A DNA stretch of 64,000 nt from Heterohyrax brucei (Eukaryota; Chordata; Mammalia; Hyracoidea; Procaviidae). Location: assembly GCA_028571685.1 (NCBI GenBank), contig CM053146.1, forward strand, positions 19,503,431 through 19,567,430, written 5' to 3'. The notes beneath the pieces are model-generated. The model made no database searches, was not told the DNA's origin, and saw nothing but the letters and a program-made list of their open reading frames with translations. This document shows, piece by piece, positions 1-11,500 of the stretch. Positions within the stretch are counted from its first letter, which is position 1; the number at the start of each line of letters is the position of its first letter. Both the position numbers and the translations under genes were made by a program.

Positions 1-1005
1 CAAACTGTACTACTGAGAGACACCAATGTTCTCCTAGGATATGCAGAATTACTACGTGGCTGGCATTTGTGGCTTGTATTATTTTTGCCTTTAGATTGTG
101 TGGCTGGAGACCTCTGAAACCCACGAAACTGCCCAAGGACATACCTGGCACAGCTGAATCAAATGCCAGCCGAGAAATACCAATGAACAGCAAGTGAAAC
201 CTACAGTGCCTTCAACATCCAGGGGAATTCTTACCACATTAGCCTCACTTTCTATTTTTAAAGCCTTTTGAATGGTAAAAATGCTTCCTGACAATGCCTT
301 TAATTTTGTTCTTATTGGCTTACTTAGCAGCAAATTGCTAACAATCAGCTGGGCACTCCTCTCACTGTGTCTGCTGTCACCCATTTTCCCCGGGAGCAGA
401 GAAAGGCAGAACTTGGCAAACAGGCTGGCTCCTCTTGTGCAAAGGAGTCTACTCTTTCCAACACCAGGTAAGAGGATGCCACGCTGCCCATGGACACAGC
501 TAGGTATGGGTAGAAGTCTGTGATGAAGCCTCGCCCCACCTCTGAGCCCATCTTCCTGTGTTTGGGTTCCCCCTGGTCTTAGGTCTGACCCTCTAGCCTC
601 TGGACATATCTTTTTTGCTCTCACCTCTGCACTTCTGCTTTGACCTCTCCTTGCCTGAGACATCTGTCCTTCTCTCCTCTGTTAATCTACATCTCATTTC
701 CCCTATAACTGGCAGCTAACCCCGCTCCCTCTCCATCTACGATTTGCTGCTCCCATGAGAAAGTGTATGTTGAAAATGTTTCAGAAGGGATTAGATAAAA
801 CCTAGTTCATAGTCTCCATGTCAGCTATAGCATGTTTTCTGGGAAATTCTGGTCTCCGGTGGTGGTGAAGATTTGAGAGAAATGTCCAAATGCAAGAGAA
901 ATCTGTGGTATTTGAGAGTCAAACCGCATGAATAGAGGGAGCAGAGGGAGCTGACAGTGTCCTAGATGCTTAAGTTCACAGCGCTGGAGAAAAACACATC
1001 TCTCT

Positions 1006-1152
1006 GAGGTACACGGTGTATAAGAACTACAGCTGCTAACCAAAGGTTGGCAGTTCAGATCCACATGGTGCTCCTTAAAAACTCGATGGAGACAGTTCTA
1101 CTCTGTCCATAGTCACTGTGACAGCAGTGGGTTTGGTTTTGGTTTTGTTGAG
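1006..1152 (+). mobile_element. AfroSINE-like tRNA-derived SINE
   Basis: CTGCTAACCAAAGG, GGCAGTTCAGATCCAC (B-box-like), AGTTCTACTCTGTCC and a GGGTTTGGTTTTGG tail follow in the family order. The degenerate TG tract begins directly after the tail. Confidence 0.85.
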
Positions 1153-1164
1153 GTGGTTTCATAA

Positions 1165-1420
1165 TGTGAACAAGAATGTGTGCATGCATGTGTGAGTGAG
1201 TGTGTGAGTATGAGACAGTGTATAAGTATGTGAGTGTAGGATGGTGTGTGTATGAAAAAGTACATAAGGGGATGAGTATGTGTGTATGATACAGGGTATG
1301 GGTGTGAGTGTATGTGTGCATGAGACAGTGTAAGAGTGTGTGTGTGATTGTGCAAATTTGTGTGCTGCATGAGACAGTGTGAGTTTATGAGCGTGAGAAT
1401 GTGTGTGCAAGTATGTGTGC
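1165..1420. repeat. Degenerate TG/GA-rich tract
   Basis: Irregular repeats of GTGTGAG, GTATGAG and ATGAGACAGTGT over about 250 bp. It creates long His/Thr-rich minus-strand frames that are not genes. Confidence 0.85.
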
Positions 1421-2401
1421 GTCTCTTTAGTCCTCCTGGCATCCAAGGTCCTTAGTATGGGCTACATCTGTACTGACACTGATGTACCAAGGAGTGGCGA
1501 GGAGGCTTACCTCTGAAAATAAGCTCTTTTCTGGACAGAGAAGAGAAATGCTAAGGATGAAGCACGAACAGGATGGAGGAAGCCACCATGCAGGAAGTAC
1601 CAGTGATCTGCTAAGCATGCTATCTGGGGCATCACATTCAGGACTCACCCACAACCCCTTACAGAAGAAAGAACCGAGGCCTGCAGGCTAAGCCCAGCAC
1701 CTCCCTTGCCCAGCCCTTGGTCCTCCTCCTACACGCATTAGCCCCTGACAGCCACCACTTTGGATGCTTCTGTAGAAAAGTTCTGAGTGGGGAGTAAGAA
1801 GCACACTCTAAAGCGTCTACCCAATGCCCATGGCTGAACTGTCAGTGCTCAGGAGAATTTTAATCAGCCCCCACTCTAATCTGTGTGTAGGCACTCACCT
1901 GTACCTATCATATACTAGGTACCTCTGGCTGGTCTCCAAGGAGAAATTGCCAACTCCTTCTTTCATGGGAGAAACTTCTTTCAGTCTCCAGAGCCAGGTT
2001 TATTATTGTCTTGTGGATACTGGCTGGTTTAATCTTACGGCTCTCTCTTTACACTGGCTGCTAGGAAGCTCCATTTTTAATCCTAACTCTAACCCCTGAC
2101 TTCATTTTATTGTTCCTTTCCTTCTGATTTTGTCATTTGCTGATTTTTCTTTTGTTCTGTTGTACTATACACACATGTACTATACAAACATATGTGCCCC
2201 CCCACAACCCACAAGCCCCTCTTAGCAATAGGTAGGACATACGTAAATAATCCTGTGTGTTTCCCACCTGCAGGGTATGTGTCCCAGGCATCTCCTGGCG
2301 CCTCCTCCAGCCTCCTCTGTAGCAGAGGGTATAGAAGGCTCGAGCCCTACATGGCCTGGGGCCTGCGCTGGTGGGTAGGCTGCTGGGTTGCAGAGACTTA
2401 C

Positions 2402-2536
2402 ATGCACTAGCTGCTCCTGGGCATCGTACTCCTTGGTGCAGTCTTCCCAGTGACAGCTGGTCTCATAGATGGCCACCTCAGGCTCTTGCTTACAGTCGTC
2501 CCTGTCCAGGTCTTCCTTGAGGTCAGCCAGCTGCTC
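2402..2536 (-). CDS. GLI2: GLI2 exon with start of zinc finger 1 (human residues 412-456)
   Basis: Forty-five codons, phase 0 at both ends, read [20 protein letters not shown], then [20 protein letters not shown], then EQLVH. The C-x4-C pair in CHWEDC gives the two zinc-binding cysteines of finger 1. The two histidines should be in the next exon, whose expected start is HINNEH and which is not in the window. The acceptor is TTCCCCTCCAG, and the donor is CAT|GTAAGT. Differences from human include ETN to ETS and EYDT to EYDA. Finger 1 of GLI proteins makes little base contact and mainly packs on finger 2. Confidence 0.98.
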
Positions 2537-5500
2537 CTGGAGGGGAACAGAGCACACCCCTATGACGTGTGTCTAGCCATCTGGCCCTGAGGGCGGATCC
2601 GGAGGGGATGCTGCTGTCAACCCCAACAGGCTGTGCTCAGGACCCTAGGCTGGTAAAGGCTGTGTGGACAGATGGACAGCCGGATGGACGATAAGCACAC
2701 AGGATCACCTGCTCATCAACGGCTCGGCCCTTTGTCTAGTCCGTCCTGTGTCTGGCTCCCATCCCTCCACTGTCTTGTTGACACTGTCTCCACCCCTCCC
2801 TTCTGTCTAAGCTGATTGTTTTCACCACCTTGCCCATCACTCCTGGCTCTGCTGCCACAGTGAGGGGGACAGGGCACAGAGTCCACAGCTTCTGTCTGAT
2901 TTTCTGTCCTCTATGGGGAGGGGTCCTGTAGGTAGTGGTTTGGGGCCTTTTTACTTATCCTGTCTACAGGGTCTGTTCCTGAACGGATGCTGGAGGAAAT
3001 CCAGCACGAGGGCACATGATGCTTCCTGGACTCACAGCCACAGCAATCTCCCCTGCAGCAGCTCTCAAACTATGAGGCACTGGAGAGGTTTACTTACCCT
3101 TCCAAGAATACACAGCTAATTTTCAACAGCCTAGATCTGGACTTGAGTCTCCAAAACATGTGAGGGACCACACAGGGCCATTTCAAGGAGGTGGAGGAAA
3201 AGCTGCCAAAACATCTTCTTTACCTGATCCTGGAAGCTATGCAATGGGACCAAAGTAAAAGGAAGGTGCAGGAGGCCTCTGCGCCAGTCCTTTAGCAAAA
3301 CAGTCACCTGCAGGGCTCTTGTTGTTAGCAGCCATTAAGTGGGCCTCAACTCAGGGCAATTCCACGTACAGCAAAAGAAACACCACCCACTCCTGAATCA
3401 TCCCCAGTGGGCTTCACCGGGTTCCCACGGGTGATGTTTGGAAGTGCATCTCCAAGTCTCTCTTCCTAGTCTGTGTTAGTCTGAAGCTCCACTGAAGCCT
3501 GTCCAGCATCAGAATCACACAGCAGCCCCCCTTGACTGGCGGGCGGTGCCCAGGTGTGAGGTACACTGGCCAGGAAGTAACCCGGACCTCTTGCACTGAA
3601 GATGTGAATTCTACCACTGAACCACCTCATCATCTGATCATAGGTGCCTCAAATTCTTTTCAAAGAAGGTGAAGCCTTTTACTCACAAACCAACAACAGT
3701 CTTGGAATTAATGTCCACCCCCAGCTGATGATGAACACAGCGGGGGCAGCCTTTGAGCAGAGAAATGGGGATAGGCTGAAAGGCACCGAACGTCGGGGAA
3801 GGGACAGGCAGAGGTGCCCCTGGTTGGACAGAAAGACCCAGCAAGGGCCTCAAGAGGCCTGTAAGTGCTCTGGGGACTCCCCAGGGTCCCACAAGCTGGC
3901 TAGGCACCTTTGAACAAAGATAGTAAAAGGCAGATGTCTGGAAGATTTGATTTATGTTTCAAAGTACTGCCAAAAAAGAATAAGAAAATATTCTGTTTTT
4001 CAAAACAGCCTCTGAGTTCTAATGGGAACAACTTTGACCCTTATTCAAGAGCCAGAGCAGTCACAGGCTCGGGGTGCGCCAAAGCCAGGGTCACTGCCAC
4101 CCAAGTCACAGTCACATCTCTTAAAGCTGTATTCACTTCTAAAAGCAGCGGGGGTCAATCCTAGGACTCCCTGCAGCCAGCCCAGATTCACACCCTGACT
4201 GATGTCCAACAGGGGCTGCGAACCCTCCTGAGAGAGGTTTCTGGTTGTTCCTCGGAGCTCGCCTTTCCCTCAGTCCGCTGTACTGAGAAGGGAAATAATG
4301 ATGTGATCAGGCACCATGGGGCAGGTGGGAGCTGTGCATCAGGGCCAAAGCAAAGGAGGGTACAGGATGCCTCCGCAGGACCAGCTGCAGGGCTGCTGAA
4401 GTGAAACTGTACCGTGAGACTTTTCTGTACCTTAACAAACACCGGGAACATGTTCCTTGTTTGCACAGGCTGCATAACCTGCGTACTTAAAGAAGACCAA
4501 AACAGTTGATGTACTGGTGTGTGCAGCCAAAGAAACACAGGGGTGTGGTGGGCACACAGGCTGCAGAGATAGCAAACTGTGCTGGGCATCCCCTGCCTGC
4601 AATAGCATGCTCCAGCAAGGAGGACGTTCCTCACATGGCATGTGCTACCCATGGAGAGCAAGTGCCTCCACCTTGCACTCAAGCCAGGATGCTCAGTGGC
4701 AGGGCGACAGCCTACCTGTGATAAACAGCTTTCCCCGGACTGACACACACGAGGACTCCATGTTGGGCAGGAGGGAAGAGACACTTTTCTGTGGCTGCCT
4801 GGGTTTGAGGGTGGGGACAGGGTGTGGGCATGGGCCCCAGGTGCTCAGCGCCTGCCACCCAGCCCATCCTTGTTGTTCCGGTGTGTTTATTTATCTTCCC
4901 TGAATATGTGCCATCCTCATCAATTCCAGCCGCCCTGATGATGGCCGGGAAACCATGCATCACACGGAGACTAGCTCTGGTATCGTGGAGAGGAGAATTT
5001 GTCATGAAGCTCTCTGTCTGCCTGACAATAAAAGGACCCAATATTTCATGAAAATTAAGTGCCCTGAGGATGCCTGATAGCTTACAGTGTTGACAAAGGA
5101 TGGCCGGCAGATGTAGGGAAGCATGCTTGTGTCATAGCCGGGGGTCACATAGTCATAGAGGTGGACTGGGGGAGCTGGTGGTCCACTCACACACTTTCCA
5201 CAGCTGACCTCTGCTCCAAGAGTCTGGCACAGCCTCTCTGTCACCTTTGCGGGTTAGATTAAGTGCAAAGACTTCCAAAGGGACCTCAAAAAGCTCCAGC
5301 CAGCAAAGGCCTATCTCAGGCTACGGAATCATCTTCTCTTTCCTCTCCCCACCACTCTACTAACTCGTGCAAATGTACACCCATCATTAGAAAGCAGCAC
5401 TGTAGCAAAGTGCACGCCAGACCCTCTGCAAACCCTGGTGACATGGCACCAACATATATTCTGAAATTTGTGGTTGCCATCAGCTCCTGTTAAGTTGGAC

Positions 5501-8500
5501 CCAACCCACTGTGACCCCGTGTGCAATGGAATCGGACCATTGTGATCCACAGGGTTTTCAGTAGCTGATGTTTGAAGCAGACTGCCAGGCCTTTCTTCCT
5601 AGTCCATCTTAGTCTGGACACATCACTGGAACCTGCTGAGCATCACAGTCCAAAGTAGGCCTCCACTGACAGACAGGTGGTGGCTGCACATGAAAGGCAC
5701 TGGCCAGGAATCAAACCTGGCTCTCCTGTGTGGAAGGTGAGACTTCTACCACTAAATTACTACTGCCCACTCTCTCAGTGTGGCATCCCTCAAAAGCTTA
5801 CCATGCAGTGGGAACACAGGTATTTCAGCAGCCAGGAACTAGGAGGGGAGTCTGGGCTGACAAAAACTGTATTATCCGCGAGGGCGAGGAAGGTGAGAAC
5901 AGTAGTAGTGTCAGGTGGGGAGGGTCTCCAAGAAGAATCACACCCGAGAGGGGTCCACCCCACTTATGGCAGAGTAGCAGCTTGCTTTGGCTGGTTTGTG
6001 CTACAGTGAGAGCAAGGTAACAGCAGGAGCCTGGCTGCAGCCTGAGGACCCACAGAAGGAAGAGGGAGTTCATTCACCCATTCTGTTACTTAGCACATGT
6101 GGCATGGGCAGGATTCTGGGGGTACAAGGATGGGGCCACCACAGTTCCAGTCTCCTGAGCTCATGGTGGTACCTGCTCTGTCCTTATTCAAGGATGCAGA
6201 GGTGAGGTCATCACAGGGGTGAGGTCCCCAACTCACTGCTGCGACTCATACGTGCATCCATTCATCCTTTCCCAATAGGGGTCAGGCTCCAGCTGGGTGG
6301 GACCAGAAGAGATAGCACCCTAGTGGGTGGGGCCTGCACGTACCTGTGTTGGCATCAGTGGGGAGGCGGACCTCAAGCCTTCAACTTCTGTCTTGACCTT
6401 ACTGCGCTTGTGGATGACGATAGGGTTGACGGTGCTGCTCACAGCTGACTCACTGCTCTGCTTGTTCTACAGGCAGGGTGCAAGGGAGCCCATCACACGG
6501 GAGCAAGGGAGCTGATATCCCACACAGACTGTCTGGGCCAACTCTTTCATTTGAAGTGTCAGAACTGAGTTCCCCAGCTGGGGGATGGCCAAGATTGGAC
6601 TGCCAGCCCTTTGTCTTTACCACGAAGCCTCTGCTTCCACCTACCCAAGATGCCAATGCAATGCGGAAGGGACCCTCTCTTAGGAAACAGCTGGGTACCC
6701 TTGCTCCTATGATGGGGCTCAGCTCCATCCTTTAGAGTACAGGATACCTGACAGCATGAGGATAAGGGGCAGCCTTGGGTCAGGGGTGAACAGGACTTGG
6801 CTAGCCTACACAGAAGGAAAGAAGGGGCTGATCCTCAGGAGGAGGGGCTGGAGCTTTATTATCAGATGTTTCAAAACCCAACAGGGGAGGTACCAGCTGG
6901 ACTTGGGGGAGAGGGGATGCTTCCAGAATCTTCTTCCCCAAGGCATGGTCCTGTCTGGGCTCAACCACCTGCTAAGTGTGCTAACTGGTGGCCTGGCAAA
7001 AGTGCATCACCTCTGGAAAGTCTTCAGGAGCACTGCCCCTGCTTTGGTGTCTGCTGGGGGCTTCACGTACACATGAGCTTGTTTACATGTACCACGGCCC
7101 AGTGCAGGAGGAAGGACCCCTATTTTGCAGGTGAGTTAGCTCACGCTGCAAGGGTAAAGAAGTATTTGTCCTTCAGGCAAGTCAGGATTGAAAACTTAGT
7201 TTGACTGATTTCAAAGCCTGTGCCCTTTACACTTGCATATGACACTGCCACTATATATGCATTTCCTTACCTGCAAGCTAGGACCTGACTCACCTACTAC
7301 ACACTAATATCAGCTAGTATGTGCTGGGCACTGTGTCAAGACGCCAGGCAGAACAGAGGCCCCTTGGTAGGGTCACACAAACACAGTGTGAAGCCCTTGT
7401 GAACATGCCCTAAATGACGTTCCACACAGTGGAATCACGATTCAGGATCCCGCCATTGCTGCCATCTGTACCATTTGTTATGCACCAGGAGGCAGGGGAG
7501 CTTGCCCATGGTGAGGGCAGGGTCACAGCCAAGCTCTGACCCCAATCCAGCCTGAGTCTTTGTCAATCTGTCCTTTGCTTCCTGCCAGGCAGCCCTGAGC
7601 CCAGAGTCCTTCCACAAATTCTTGGCATGAAATGGGAATAGACAGCCCTTTGGGGGTTCAGCTGAGTACCCGGTGGTCCACCTACCTGGTTGGTGTCACT
7701 AAGACAGTTGCTGCTGTTGCTGAGCTGGGTGGGTGTGGCACTGATGGAGGTAAGGGCCAACGGCTGCTGGGCTAGGAAGGTAGGTGAAGGCTGGATCAGC
7801 GGTGGTGTGTGTCCAAAGGCTGAGCCCAGGCTCCTCTGCTGGCTCAGGATCTGCTGGTAGGCCATGGGGTTGATGGGGTGGGGGAAAGTGAACGCTGGGC
7901 TGTAAAGGATAAGTACAAGAATGGAATGTAGGCTGGGGCAGTGGCAGGGGCTCTGTTGCGTTGACACTTTTTGAGCAGAGAAAGCCCTGATACGCTGCTA
8001 ATCTCATGGCACCACGGCTTTCCTGCACTCTCTAGAACCAGCAGTGGCTCCCCACTGTCTACCATCTCAGGACTCACTTTCCCTGCTTAGTCTCAAGTCA
8101 CACCCACAGTCTACTTCACTGTGGCAGTTGGGTTCCCTGGAGGTACCGGATTCCTACCCAGCGCTATACGCCAGCACCTCCCGTGCTTCACAATTACTGT
8201 TGTTTTAAACTTGATATATTTGCTACCGATTCCCTCTCTGGGTCTTTGGGCCCGAGATGCCTCCTCTCTTCTAATGTCACCTCCTTCAGTAAGCACACCT
8301 GGAGCACTCCAACTCACATGCTCTGAACTTCTGCTGCAAGTCTCTATCATACCATCTTCACGAGTGACTCTTTTCAAAATAGGATACAGAGAAAATAATG
8401 GTGACCTCCAAGGCTAAGTCATAACAGAACTAGGGCTTCCTCCTTGCTCTCTTTTGAAGTTCCTGCTCTCGAGAAAGTGGCGTCCTCACCATCAGGACAT

Positions 8501-11500
8501 CAAGCAGCCCTGTGGGGAGGCCGTGGGGAGGAGTGGAGCCTCCTTCCAACAGCCACATGAGGCAGCTGTCTAGAAAATGCATCCTCCAGCCCTAATGTCT
8601 TCAGATGTCTGCAGCCCCTGGCGCATTTTGTCTGAAGCCTCAGAGAGAGACCCTGAGCCAGAACCACTGGCTATGCTCCTCCTGGCCTTCAGAAGCTCTG
8701 TCAGTAGTACCTGCTTATTGTTACATTAAGTTATTAAGTTTTAGAGTAACTTGTTATGCAGCAAAAAGGTAACATGTCCTTATGATTACTTCTATTTCTG
8801 TGTCCCTGGGCCAAACTGTCCTGACCCCTTGGCTTCCCTAAGATAGGTCAGCAGAGGAATAAGAGCTTCAGTCCAGTTGGCTGGGCTCTCAGTTGCTGGG
8901 ACCAGTCAAGGGCTGCAGAGACAGACAAGAGTGAGCAGTGCCGATGAGGCTGGGTTGGGCGTTCTGTAACCACTGTGCAGTCCACTGCCAGTCCAGCCAC
9001 TGGCTTAAAGTACCTGGTCAAGACCTTGTCACACCTATATATATCCAACACTGGTCACACTCCAGCTGCCCTACACCAGGAAAGCCACTCTTCAAGTCAG
9101 ATTCTCTTTTGACTTGATGAGAGAATCCACATGACAGGACAGTAAATGTCATTTTCACATCAGAAACAGTGTTCAAGGGTACTGAGCACATGAAAACATG
9201 TTCAAAGGTGGGCATATGTGAACTACTGAAATCTCATTATCATTGTTGTGAATTTATGAAAAATCAATGCAAAGACATTGACTTGCAAATGCAACAAGTC
9301 TTATCTTCCTCCTTAGGGTGAAAATGCCCACCAAGACAGATCTGCCCGCTTGGCCTCACCCAGCTCCCCGACCAAGACTTCAAATCCCTGCTAAGAACGC
9401 AGATTTCTAACAAGTTCCCAGGAGTTATACCTAAGAGTCACCTGAGGAATCTTGTTAAAATGTCGATTCTGATTCTGTATATCTAGGGTGAAAATATAAA
9501 TTCTCAGCAGGGAACTTGTTAGAAATGCAAATTTCCAGCAGGGGTGCACCAAGAACTGAATAGGTTCAAAGTCCTGCTCCCAACTTGGCCCTTTCTGGAG
9601 GCCAGGCTCACCTGAGGGCGCCTGCAGAGAGGTGCCCATAGGAGCCGCTGGCTGCTGAGCTGCTGCGAGAGTTGTTGATGTAGGCCACCAGCGAGTTAGG
9701 TGAGGTCCGGATCATCCGCTGCAGGTCCAGGCTGGCATCTGAGAGTGGCGAGATGGAGAGCGCCCGCTTGCGGCTCAGTCGAGGGGTCACCCGTGGGCTG
9801 GAGAAGCGAGACACTGGAGGGGGCAGCAAGCACTGGTATGTTAGTGTCACATGCATGTGTACACGTACGTGTGTGCACACGTGTGGGTCGAGTAGGGGAA
9901 GCAGGGAGAGAATTGTTGGATGGGAGACAGGAGGAGGCTACAGAGATGATCTAACAGGAGTCACAGTCCTACCCAGCTCCAGCTGTGGGCTGTGGGGTAA
10001 GGTACAGAACTGCTCTGAGCCTCAGTTCACTTGTCTGTAAAATGGGGCTGATCCTGGCAGGGCATAGTGATGACTTGAGAAGCAAGCATAAGACGTTTGG
10101 TGGGTGAGTACAAGCATGAGCATATGTTCTCATCTTTGCTATCAGTAAGACATGTCAGAGAGCACACCTCATAAGTAAACAGCTTGGTGGCCTTTCACAA
10201 AGTGAATCTACCCATGAAAACATCTCTGGGTTAGGAGGCAGTGCCCTTGAGGCCCCTCGCCCTTTCAGTCCCACCCAAGGCAGCAGCCTCTGTCCCGAAT
10301 GTTAACACTACAGCTTAGCTTGGCCTGTTATTGAGCTTCATGTAGCAGGGATTATAAACGCTCTTCCCAGTCTGGCTCCTTGCATCCAGCATTATAGTTG
10401 GTGAGGCACAGCCATGCTGATGCATGGGGTGTAATTCGTCTGCTCTCACTATTGCAGGGTTCGGTCATGTGGCTAACTCAGCGGGAGGAGAGAAAAGAAG
10501 CAAAGTGTGTCAGGTCATGGATCACAATCATGTCATAATGAGGGTAACCACTTGAATGCCCCAGATAGCATACTCGCCAAGCAGGGGCCTGAGTGACCGA
10601 CCTCCAGAACCTTCTGTAATGCGATTGGCTGTGTGCCAGGAACAGCAGCAAGAGGCAGCCAACAGCATGTAGCACAGAACTCTGCCACTTCCAAGGCCTG
10701 CAGTTCTCGGGAGGCCCAGGGCTCTGGGGACCTTAAATGTGTGTGTACACACACACATGCATACTCACACGTGCACATATATAGTCTACTACCATGTCCT
10801 GTCCACAAACACCCTTTGCCTGCCTTGTCACATCCCATACATACATAAAGAAGTGCTGCCCCAGACCAGGGCTCCCTGTGCCCAGAGTCACAGGGTCTCC
10901 TGTGGTGGGTCCAGACTGCACCACTCCATAGCTCCACCCCTTGCTCCTGTCCAGAGTCTCTCCTCTGGATGACCATGTGGCCTAGAAATGGCCTGGCAAT
11001 GTTGCTGGATGATTCTCCACATGTGAGGTGTCTGCTCTGCCCAGGTGCACCATGGAAAGGTTATTTCACCTCCCTGAACAAATCTCTTTTTAAAAGCAGT
11101 CTAATGATAGTGCTGCCCTCCCAAGACCACTGTGATGCGTGAATAAGGCAACTCGTGAAGAAGCCTGCACACACAGGACCACTAGAACTGCTTGGGATAC
11201 CTGCATGGGAGGTCTCAGCCTTCTCTGCCTATGGCCTTGCACACCTTCTCTTCCCTCCTGGCCTGCAGCTTCCCAAGGTACTGGGTGAAATCTTTTCTTA
11301 TAAGAGTTGAAGGGCTGGCCCTAGACAACTCCCATGGCTGCTCAGACCCACTGGCTGCTGAAGCACTTGGCCTAGCCCTGCTCTGGCTACTCCTGGGATT
11401 GCAGGGCCTGACCCTTGCTTTCTGCCTGCCTGGCCTGCTCAGACCTCACTCAGTTCTCTCCCAGACAGGGTGATGACAAAGCAGTGTGGTCATGGGTCTG

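Larger units (their letters stand above)
1..2401. other. GLI2: GLI2 intron 3' of the finger 1 exon (incomplete)
   Basis: No coding exon is seen; expected finger-1 and finger-2 residues (HINNEH, KKEFVCRW) are absent from the minus strand. The stretch holds one AfroSINE-like copy near 1006-1152 and a degenerate TG/GA tract at about 1165-1420. The rest is unique sequence without a recognisable feature. Confidence 0.8.
2587..6343. other. GLI2: GLI2 intron between linker exon and finger 1 exon
   Basis: This interval of about 3.8 kb contains two minus-strand tRNA-Gly-headed SINEs (3319-3630 and 5470-5768). Open frames in the interval are short and lack family resemblance. I see no other feature. 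Confidence 0.8.
7900..9611. other. GLI2: GLI2 intron, 1.7 kb
   Basis: Contains an MLT1-like LTR fossil (about 8455-8775) and a MER5A-like piece (about 9380-9600) that ends next to the downstream exon border. The remainder is unique sequence. Confidence 0.75.

Noticed and set aside
1055-1446. His/Thr-rich minus-strand frames (88-109 codons)
   Set aside because: They are translations of the degenerate TG/GA tract. The periodic composition explains the absence of stops.
4188-4784. 198-codon minus-strand frame with Cys-rich segments
   Set aside because: Not conserved-looking, no domain, and overlapped by several plus-strand frames; chance in a stop-poor region is the simplest reading.
5690-5768. 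Possible tRNA-Gly gene
   Set aside because: A and B boxes are visible, but the arms do not pair and a SINE body follows; it is the head of a retroposed SINE.
2402-9813. GLI3 or GLI1 instead of GLI2
   Set aside because: The linker [20 protein letters not shown] and the [15 protein letters not shown] segment are GLI2-type; GLI3 and GLI1 differ strongly here as I recall them.
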